DNA of 7,373 nt from assembly GCA_020355945.1 (NCBI GenBank), contig CP070627.1:6099980-6107352 (forward strand). Direction: 5' to 3'. Positions 1 to 6,800 of this stretch are shown piece by piece. The stretch is from Candidatus Aminicenantota bacterium. Its GTDB lineage: Bacteria > Acidobacteriota > Aminicenantia > UBA2199. The notes under the pieces were generated by a model. The model did not search any database, had not been told where the DNA came from, and saw only the letters and a program-made list of their open reading frames with translations. Position numbers and translations under genes: made by a program. Each line of letters begins with the position of its first letter. Position 1 is the first letter of the stretch.

Positions 1-1
1 A

Positions 2-757
2 TTGGATGAGCATCGTATCATGGAAATAGCCACACTCCCGGGAACCGCTTACCTGGAAATGGCACGGGCGGCCATTGCAGCCCTTCACCCCAATAGAACC
101 ATTGAACTAAAGGACGTCTACTTTCTTAATCCCTTAACCGTAAAAGAAAACCGGCAAAAAGAAGTTCGCACTGTCCTCAAAAAAGTGAAAGAAGAGGAGG
201 GTTATACATTTTCTGTAATGACACGAAAGAAAACCAGCGCGGATCAATGGGTGGAGCACTGCCGCGGAAAAGCCCGCTGCCTACGGGAACAAGAGGCTAA
301 ACAAAAACAATTTAAAATTGAAGAACTAAAAGCCAGGTGTCCCGGACAAAAAAAGACCTTTCAACTGGATCGCCAGCCCTATAATTTTGGCAGCATGACC
401 CTTGGCCCCCGCTGGGATAATCTCCGCCATGCCCAACCAGGAGAAAACCAGGCCTTTGGTGTCCTGGAATTACCCGAAACCTTTGCTGATGATCTGGATG
501 CCTATAAACTTCACCCGGCTCTGCTGGATATGGCCAACCTTTTATTGGAAAGACTCAGCGAAGATAAAGGGGCTTATATGCCCTTCTATTATAAAAAGAT
601 AAAAATAAAGGGGCCGCTGCCAGGGAAAATATTTTGCTATGCCCGCTCTGCACAAACCGGTTCCTCGCAGCAAGAGACCCATGCCTATGACATAACCATT
701 ATCAACCCCCAGGGAAAGGAACTGGTAGATATAGAAGAATATACCTTAAAGAAAGTA
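2..757 (+). other. Dehydratase (DH) domain, N-terminus cut, altered motifs
   Basis: Polyketide DH domains remove water from a beta-hydroxyacyl chain using a His in HxxxGxxxxP and an Asp in HPALLDxxxQ/H. Both regions are visible. His4 and Pro13 are in place, followed by the usual GTAYLE, but the motif Gly is Glu8. The second motif reads HPALLDMANLL (residues 171-181): Asp176 is kept and the Q/H position is Leu180. The two catalytic residues remain, so activity is possible but not assured. Only about 30 residues separate the end of this domain from the ER, so the structural KR half that usually sits there is absent. Confidence 0.88.
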
Positions 758-3739
758 AAAACAGGCCAACACACGGCCAGGCACCTTCATGATCGTAATC
801 TTAGCGGTGAAAGCAATATATCACTGGGGATTTCATCCCCGGGTTCCTTTGATCATCTGGAATTTCGTCCGGTTTCCAGGCGGAGTCCGGGACCCGGAGA
901 AGTGGAAATCTCTGTATTTGCCACAGGACTCAACTTCAAAGAGGTACTCCTGGCATTGGGAGCCTTAGGAACGGTTGATCCGGATTTTACTTTTGGTTAC
1001 GAGTGCTCGGGAAAGATCACAGCTTGTGGAGAGGGAGTAGAGAATTTTAAAAAAGGTGATGAAGTCATTGCCTTTGGCTCTTCTTGTTTTAGCTCTTATA
1101 TCATCACCCCGGTTTTCTTGGTGGCCCATAAGCCGGCTAATATTGGTTTCGAGGCGGCAGCCACTATACCCATGGCCTTTATGACCGCCTATTATGCCCT
1201 GGTTAAATTGGGGCATCTTTCCGAAGGTGAGCGGGTTTTGATCCATTCGGCCGCAGGAGGTGTGGGCATGGCTGCGGTGCAAATTGCCCAGGCCAAAGGC
1301 GCAGAAATCTTTGCTACCGCGGGAAATGAAGAAAAACGCTCATACCTGCGCTCCCTGGGGGTCCAATACGTAATGAATTCCAGGACCCTGGACTTTGCCG
1401 ACCAAGTGATGAAACACACGGACGGAAAAGGAGTAAACATGGTCTTAAACTCCTTATCCGGCGAATTTATTCCCAAAAGTATTTCCCTATTGGCACCTTA
1501 TGGTCGTTTCCTGGAAATCGGTATCCGGGATATGTTAAATGACACGCCATTAGGGCTCCGGCCTTTTTTAAAAGGTTTAGCCTATTTTAATGCCTCGCTG
1601 GCTGCGGACATTCCAGGCATTGAATCAGTGTGGGAAGAAGTGGTGCGGAATTTCAACCACGGCACCTTTACGCCTCTTCCCTATCGCACGTTTGACATTG
1701 AAGAAGTGGCCCGGGCTTTTGAATACATGTCTAACGCCACCCATATCGGTAAAATTGTAGTGACCCGGCCGGACCGCCTGGAAGAACTGCCGCAAAAACA
1801 ACAAGATACCACTGAAAAGAACCCGCTCAAACATGGTATATTACCCGCCGAAGGCATCGAAGCTTTTAAAAGGATTTTGGCAAATGAAGAATACCCGCAA
1901 GTGGTGGTCTGCACCACCGACTTTTTACAGCGGATGAAAAAGACCCATGGGTTTTCCGGTGCCTATCTTATGGAAGAATTGCATAAAGCACCCACCTCTA
2001 TTCCCAAACAAGCCAGGCCTGAATTAAGTACCCCCTACACAGCCCCCGGCACTGACACAGAAAAAATATTGGCCCACATCTGGCACGAATTCCTGGGAAT
2101 CCGGGAAGTAGGCATTCATGATGATTTTTTTGAACTGGGCGGTGATTCTTTAAAAGTGATGACCATCATATCGAAAATTCACAAAGCCCTGGATGTGGAA
2201 ATCCCTATGAATGAGTTTTTCAGTCGCCCCACCATTACAAAGCTCTCCCAGTATATAACAGGAGCCGGAGAACAAACTTATTCTTCCATAGAGCCCGTGG
2301 AATTAAAAGAGTACTACCCGCTGTCAGCAGCCCAGGAAAGATTGTACATGCTGCAGCAGATGGAACCTGAGGCTCTTGGTTATAATCTTCCCTATGTGGC
2401 AATCCTGGAAGGTGAATTAAATCCCATCAAACTGGAACAGGTATTTGATCAATTGATTCAAAGGCATGAAAGTTTTCGAACCACCTTTATCATTGTAGAC
2501 GGAGAGACAGTGCAGCGGGTGTACCATGATACGGAATTTGAGATCGAATATGACGATCTTACAAGAGCTCAGGTTGAGGTTGAGGTTAAGGTTGAGGAAG
2601 AGCGGTCATCGGTCAATGGAAAAAGGTCTAAAGACCTCACAGCCCCCAACTGGCAACTGGCAGCAGCCACTATCAAGAATTTCATCCGTCCCTTTGATCT
2701 GTCTCATCCACCGCTGCTGCGCGTGGGGTTGATCCGATTGACCAGGCAAAAACATATATTTATGGTAGACATGCACCACATTATATCGGACGGTGTCTCC
2801 GTGGGGGTGCTTATAAAAGAATTCATGGCATTATATGGAGAAGAAGAATTACCAGGATTACCCATCCGCTACAAAGATTACTCCCAATGGCAGAACCAAC
2901 GTTTTAGCAGGGGAAGTGAATCGTATAAACGCCAGGAAGCATACTGGCTAAAGGAATTCCAGGGAGAAATACCTGTTTTAAACTTGCCCGCAGATTTTCC
3001 CAGGCCTGACATACAGAGCTTTGCAGGCAGTTCATTATTCTTCACCATCAGCAGCGAACACACAAAGGGATTAAAAAAGCTAGCCTCTGAAGAAGAAGTA
3101 TCCTTATTTGTGCTGCTGCTGTCCATACTAAATGTATTCATTTCTAAAATTACCGGTCAGGATGATATATTGATAGGAACCCAAATCGCTGGCCGCAGGC
3201 ATTCTGACCTGGAAAATATCATCGGTTTGTTTATTAACACACTGGTAATGCGAAATTACCACGGCAAAGAAAAAACATTTAAAGAGTTCTTAAAAGAAAT
3301 CAAGCAAAGAACATTAAACGCCTTTGAAAATCAAGAGTACCCCTTTGAAGACCTGGTGGAGAAAATATTGGGAAAACGGGAACTCAACCGGAATCCATTG
3401 TTCGATGTCATGTTTGTGTGGCAAAATTTGGGAATAGAGAAAATACAAATACCAGGGCTGGTTTTAAAACAATACGACGAAGAAATAAAACCAACCGCAC
3501 TCATCGATCTAAGTTTATATGGGCAAGATAACGGAGAAGATATAATATTTATGCTGGAATATAACACGTCACTATTTAAGAAAGAGACCATCAAACGATT
3601 CATCAATTATTTGAAAGAAATCACAGCGATTGTATCCACTGATAAAGAAATAAAATTGAAAGACATAAAAATTTCTCATGATTTAGGCATGGCAAAATCC
3701 GGGGCCTTCCAGGAAGAAGACCAGGAATTCGGATTTTAG
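2..3739 (+). CDS. Hybrid PKS/NRPS protein, 5'-truncated: DH-ER-(KR remnant)-ACP-C
   Basis: This is the C-terminal 1245 residues of a type I megasynthase. The frame is open to the window edge, and the leading TTG codon is an internal Leu inside the DH domain, so the true start and the expected KS and AT domains lie upstream. Domains in order (residues counted from base 2): DH about 1-255, ER about 276-590, a ketoreductase C-terminal tail 611-645, carrier protein 687-752 with the pantetheine-accepting Ser716, and a condensation domain about 771-1215. The protein ends in an acidic tail at a TAG stop (3737-3739). The role inferred from the families is to process a polyketide intermediate on the carrier and present it to an NRPS module. 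Oddities are the missing KR core, altered DH motifs, a hexanucleotide repeat in the C domain, and the absence of an A domain after C. Family assignment is certain. Product and domain activity are inferred. Confidence 0.96.
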   Translation: MDEHRIMEIATLPGTAYLEMARAAIAALHPNRTIELKDVYFLNPLTVKENRQKEVRTVLKKVKEEEGYTFSVMTRKKTSADQWVEHCRGKARCLREQEAKQKQFKIEELKARCPGQKKTFQLDRQPYNFGSMTLGPRWDNLRHAQPGENQAFGVLELPETFADDLDAYKLHPALLDMANLLLERLSEDKGAYMPFYYKKIKIKGPLPGKIFCYARSAQTGSSQQETHAYDITIINPQGKELVDIEEYTLKKVKTGQHTARHLHDRNLSGESNISLGISSPGSFDHLEFRPVSRRSPGPGEVEISVFATGLNFKEVLLALGALGTVDPDFTFGYECSGKITACGEGVENFKKGDEVIAFGSSCFSSYIITPVFLVAHKPANIGFEAAATIPMAFMTAYYALVKLGHLSEGERVLIHSAAGGVGMAAVQIAQAKGAEIFATAGNEEKRSYLRSLGVQYVMNSRTLDFADQVMKHTDGKGVNMVLNSLSGEFIPKSISLLAPYGRFLEIGIRDMLNDTPLGLRPFLKGLAYFNASLAADIPGIESVWEEVVRNFNHGTFTPLPYRTFDIEEVARAFEYMSNATHIGKIVVTRPDRLEELPQKQQDTTEKNPLKHGILPAEGIEAFKRILANEEYPQVVVCTTDFLQRMKKTHGFSGAYLMEELHKAPTSIPKQARPELSTPYTAPGTDTEKILAHIWHEFLGIREVGIHDDFFELGGDSLKVMTIISKIHKALDVEIPMNEFFSRPTITKLSQYITGAGEQTYSSIEPVELKEYYPLSAAQERLYMLQQMEPEALGYNLPYVAILEGELNPIKLEQVFDQLIQRHESFRTTFIIVDGETVQRVYHDTEFEIEYDDLTRAQVEVEVKVEEERSSVNGKRSKDLTAPNWQLAAATIKNFIRPFDLSHPPLLRVGLIRLTRQKHIFMVDMHHIISDGVSVGVLIKEFMALYGEEELPGLPIRYKDYSQWQNQRFSRGSESYKRQEAYWLKEFQGEIPVLNLPADFPRPDIQSFAGSSLFFTISSEHTKGLKKLASEEEVSLFVLLLSILNVFISKITGQDDILIGTQIAGRRHSDLENIIGLFINTLVMRNYHGKEKTFKEFLKEIKQRTLNAFENQEYPFEDLVEKILGKRELNRNPLFDVMFVWQNLGIEKIQIPGLVLKQYDEEIKPTALIDLSLYGQDNGEDIIFMLEYNTSLFKKETIKRFINYLKEITAIVSTDKEIKLKDIKISHDLGMAKSGAFQEEDQEFGF
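827..1765 (+). other. Enoylreductase (ER) domain
   Basis: This is a zinc-free medium-chain reductase domain of the PKS/FAS kind, which reduces the enoyl thioester with NADPH. The substrate-side motif ATGLNFKEVLLALG starts at about residue 307. The nucleotide-binding motif is HSAAGGVG at residues 415-422 and is intact. The ER ends at the typical HIGKIVV at 581-587. The position equivalent to the Tyr/Val stereochemistry marker in LNYRDV/LNVRDV is Phe312. Length (about 315 residues) is normal. In a standard module an ER is followed by a KR core; here it is not. Confidence 0.93.
1832..1936 (+). other. Post-ketoreductase tail without a ketoreductase core
   Basis: Residues 611-645 include HGILPAEGIEAFKRIL and QVVVCTTDF. 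They match the segment that normally links a KR domain to the carrier protein in myxobacterial- and cyanobacterial-type PKS modules, where I recall forms such as PEEGVEAFxRxL...PQVVVSTRDL. No Rossmann glycine motif and no Ser-Tyr-Asn catalytic set occurs between the ER end (about 590) and this tail, or between DH and ER. The simplest reading is a module that lost its KR but kept the downstream linker. An alternative is that the linker is a general pre-carrier element not tied to KR. Confidence 0.65.
2060..2257 (+). other. Carrier protein domain (ACP/PCP)
   Basis: A complete carrier domain of about 66 residues starts at TEKILAHIW. The core motif DDFFELGGDSLKVM carries Ser716 (bases 2147-2149), the 4'-phosphopantetheine attachment residue. 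The LGGDSL form is shared by PCPs and by ACPs of hybrid systems. Its place after DH-ER makes it the carrier of the polyketide intermediate, which the following C domain could use as donor. Confidence 0.95.
2312..3660 (+). other. Condensation domain at the C-terminus of gene 1, no A partner in the protein
   Basis: A full-length C domain, which forms the amide bond between an upstream acyl/peptidyl carrier and a downstream aminoacyl carrier. C1 is YPLSAAQERLYMLQQM (from residue 772), C2 is RHESFRTTF, and C3 is HHIISDG at 925-931 with His926 and Asp930 intact. C5 is IGLFINT (1074-1080), C6 is YPFEDLVE and C7 is RNPLFD (from 1130). The motif set is that of ordinary LCL-type C domains, not epimerases. 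A loop between C2 and C3 is enlarged by a tandem-repeat insertion. The protein stops about 25 residues after the domain, so no A-PCP follows. Confidence 0.93.
2571..2600 (+). repeat. Hexanucleotide tandem repeat AGGTTG, 5 units, in frame within the C domain
   Basis: Units are AGGTTG, AGGTTG, AGGTTA, AGGTTG and AGGAAG. They encode a Val-Glu alternation (QVEVEVKVEEER, residues 857-868). The array sits in the variable loop between FEIEYDDL and FIRPFDL, between motifs C2 and C3. It is followed by about 25 more residues not expected from the family. The unit is a multiple of three, so copy-number change keeps the frame. Confidence 0.9.
3698..3736 (+). other. Acidic C-terminal tail, putative docking peptide
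   Basis: The last 13 residues (1233-1245) read SGAFQEEDQEFGF: four acidic residues and a closing Phe-Gly-Phe. They lie outside the C-domain fold. The next protein begins with a Lys-rich peptide, so an acidic/basic docking pair analogous to COM or short-linear-motif docking domains is a reasonable inference. No sequence match to a described docking class was tested. Confidence 0.4.
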
Positions 3740-3744
3740 AAATC

Positions 3745-3760
3745 AAGGCCAAACTAAAAA
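3745..3760 (+). promoter_or_regulatory. Short intergenic gap with a weak ribosome binding site for gene 2
   Basis: The only non-coding stretch in the window is 21 bases (3740-3760). It contains AAGG at 3745-3748, 12 bases before ATG 3761: a weak and slightly distant Shine-Dalgarno sequence. There is no terminator hairpin or promoter-like pair, which fits cotranscription and possibly coupled translation of the two genes. Confidence 0.45.
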
Positions 3761-3811
3761 ATGAAAAAATCAATATTAAATAGCTTAAATAAGAAAAATA
3801 CCGCAGACATA
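3761..3811 (+). other. Basic N-terminal leader, putative docking partner
   Basis: Residues 1-17, MKKSILNSLNKKNTADI, carry five lysines and one acidic residue and precede the C1 motif. N-terminal leaders of this size act as communication-mediating segments in NRPS proteins. Pairing with the acidic tail of gene 1 is inferred from charge and gene order only. Confidence 0.4.
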
Positions 3812-6800
3812 ATGGGATTAACTCCCATGCAAGAGGCAATGCTTTTTCATTATCTAAAAGACCCCACCACTGATCTGTATGTTGAACAATTAATCCTGGA
3901 AATATCCGGTGACATCGATGTTAATATTTTTGAAAAAGCCTGGAATATAGTGGTTGAGACCAACGAAATGCTGAGAACCGTTTTTCGATGGGAAAAGATG
4001 AAACATCCCCTGCAAGTGGTCTTAAAAAAACATCATCTTAAACTCACATATCACGATCTTTCCGGTATAAAAACCAGTGAAAAAAATAAATTAGCGGCAG
4101 AAATAAAAATAAACGATAGGGAAAACAAATTTGATTTACGGGAAATCCCCTTTAGAGTCACGTTATGTCAAATTGAACCAGCCAGGTATCAAATGATCGT
4201 CAGTAATCACCATATTTTATATGATGGCTGGAGTAATGGCATTATTTTGAAGGAGTTCTTTACAGTCTATAATAACCTGGTCCACAAAAAGAAGATTCAG
4301 AAACCGATAAAAAGCAAATTTAAGGAATTTGTTAAATGGCTGAACACACAGGATAAAAAGGAACAAGAAAAATTCTGGAAAGAGTATTTAAAGGGTGTTG
4401 AAACTGAAACGAAACTTCCTGTAAAAATCAAACAAACAAGAGGAAAACAGATCAGCAGTTGGAGTAATTCAAGGATCTCAATTCAAATTAATAAGGATAA
4501 CAGGGAGAAATTGGAGAAATTTATACACCATCGTAAAATAACAATAGCTGCTTTTATGTACTGCACCTGGGGCATATTGCTGCATAAATATATCAATACA
4601 AGGGATGTGATATTTGGGACCACAGTATCGGGCAGGTCCGCGAAGATAAAAGATATCGAAAATGTCACCGGACTATTTATCAATACCATCCCACTGAGGC
4701 TCAGGATAGGGGATGGCGAAAAGACAAAGGATATGCTCTATCATGTTAATGAAATCCTGACCATACGAGAGAAGTATGAGAGTACATCGTTAGTTGATAT
4801 AAAAAGATACGGCCAAGTGGAAAACAATTCGGAACTTTTTGATTCGATTGTTGTCCTGAAGAACTACCCGTTGGACCGTGGTTTAATGAGGGAAAATAGT
4901 AAAAATAGCCCGATGTCTTTGCTGGTAGATTCCTATTCCATTAATGAAGCCACCCCATATGATTTAACTGTAGGTATTACCATTGGTGAGGATATTGCAA
5001 TCAATTTTAGTTACCCCGAAGAATTATTTGAAAAAGTAGTTATCCGGAGATTATCCCGTCATTTTATTCATATTATGGAAAATATTTTAAAAGACGATGA
5101 GAGGGATATACCTGCCCTGGAAATATTATCCGAAAAAGAGAAGAAACAGCTTTTGCTTGATTTTAACGCAACTGTTGAGGAGTACCCGAAATATAAGACG
5201 ATGCATGAGTTATTTGCAAGGCAGGTGGAAAGGACTCCCAACAATATTGCCTTAATATTCGGTGTTAAAGAATTAACCTACCGGGAGCTAAATAAAAATT
5301 CCGACAGCCTGGCTTATCTACTGCGTGAAAAAGGTGTAGGACCCGGTACCATTGTGGGTATGATGGTGGAACGTTCTGCAGAGATGATTATAGGGATATT
5401 AGGAATATTAAAATCAGGCGGTGCCTATTTACCTATTGACACCGAATTTCCCGGTGAAAGAATTGAATGGATGTTAAAGGACAGCGGAGCCAGTATTTTG
5501 GTGACTACACGGGATATATCAAACCAGATAAATTTTGAAAAAGAGGCGATATATTTATCGGACCCGATAAATTGCGTCCCTACCCTACCTCACCTGCACC
5601 TGTCACCTGCACCTGCCACCTGCCTGGCTTACATCATCTACACCTCCGGTTCCACCGGGAAACCAAAAGGCGTTTTGATTGAGCACTTCGCAGCAGTAAA
5701 TTTAGTCTTTTCCCAGATGAATCGATTTGGCATAAGTACGAAAGATCGGGTGCTGCAATTTTCTTCCATTTGCTTTGATGCATCAGTTGAACAAATTTTT
5801 ATCGCCCTTTTCAGTGGGGCAGTTCTGGTTCTCATTGATAAAAATACACTCCTGGAAGCCGGAAAATTCGAGACATTTATAGCCAGTCGGTCAATTACCC
5901 ATCTTCATGCCGTACCTTCATTCTTATCTAATATGGAGCTAACAGGTCATTATCAGTTGAAACGAATTCTTTCAGGAGGAGATGTTTGCCCGGCAGCTTT
6001 GGCAAAAAAATGGAGTAAATATTGTGATTTTTATAATAGGTATGGCCCCACGGAAACCACGGTGACTTCAATAGAAATGTTGGTTAAAGATGTCGATGAG
6101 ACCTCAAGTGGGCTGCCGATAGGAAGACCCATCAATAACACCTTCGTTTACCTGTTTGACAAATGGATGAAGCTTGTACCGTTAGGAGCAATTGGTGAAT
6201 TGTATATTGGAGGCGAAGGAGTGGCCAGAGGTTATTTAAACCGGCCGGAATTAACCGCAGAGAAATTCGTAGAATTAGAGGTTGATGAGGATATTTATCA
6301 TAGGTCCGTTAGGTCCCATAAGTCCCATATTATCTACAAAACCGGTGACCTGGCCCGCTGGCTCCCGGACGGGAATATGGAGTTTTTTGGAAGAATCGAT
6401 CACCAGGTCAAGATAAGAGGTTTCCGTATCGAACCGGGTGAGATTGAGAACCAATTGTTAAACTACAAAGAAGTAAAAGAAGCAGTAGTAACAGTAAAAA
6501 AAGATAAAACGGGTAACCGGTTTCTCTGTGCATACATTGTCTCTCGCTCAATACCTGGTGTTAAGATTTCTCGGTTAAAAGATTATTTAAAACAAAAATT
6601 ACCAGGCTACATGATACCACCTTATTTTGTTATGCTGGAGAAAATACCCCTGACCCTCACAGGCAAGATTGATCGAAAATCACTGCCTGACCCGGATATA
6701 AGCACAGCAGTAGAATATACTCCCCCTGGTAATGAAAGAGAAAAACAACTGGTAAATATTTGGGCCAATCTTTTAGAGATGGATAAAACAAAAATCGGGA

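Larger units (their letters stand above)
5198..6700 (+). other. Adenylation domain, tentative basic amino acid specificity
   Basis: The domain activates an amino acid with ATP and loads it on the PCP. All core motifs are present: A1 LTYRELN (505), A2 LKSGGAYLPID (550), A3 YTSGSTGKPKG (627-637), A4 FDAS (672), A5 NRYGPTE, A6 GELYIGGEGVARGY, A7 YKTGDL (859), A8 GRIDHQVKIRGFRIE, A9 LPGYMIP and A10 TGKIDRK with Lys969. Aligning by eye to GrsA gives the pocket D673 A674 E677 S720 L737 G739 R760 V768 T769 K969. From memory this is nearest to the lysine code of bacitracin synthetase (DAESIGSVCK), but Leu for Ile, Arg760 and Thr769 differ. Glu677 favours a positively charged side chain. Arg760 is unusual, so the substrate is uncertain. 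Confidence 0.92.

Noticed and set aside
965..1476. Two overlapping - strand open frames across the ER domain
   Set aside because: Antisense to a well-conserved ER core including the nucleotide-binding motif. They are typical shadows of a codon-biased gene, with no ribosome binding site or family resemblance.
2526..2732. + strand open frame with a Leu-Arg alternation (RLRLRLRLRK)
   Set aside because: It is the hexanucleotide repeat read in another frame inside the C domain, so the pattern is a by-product of the repeat.
3660..3760. Possible frameshift or pseudogene break between gene 1 and gene 2, since C is not followed by A
   Set aside because: The 25-residue tail after C does not resemble the beginning of an A domain, the next ATG has its own leader and a different C subtype, and no A-domain remnants are visible in any frame here. 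A true gene boundary is more likely.
3812..3814. Alternative ATG start for gene 2
   Set aside because: It would begin right at the C1 motif and remove the Lys-rich leader. ATG 3761 gives the usual leader, has AAGG upstream and follows gene 1 closely.
5591..5622. Possible CRISPR-like or protein-binding repeat array
   Set aside because: Units are adjacent without spacers, only 13 bases long, and are translated in frame inside an A domain.
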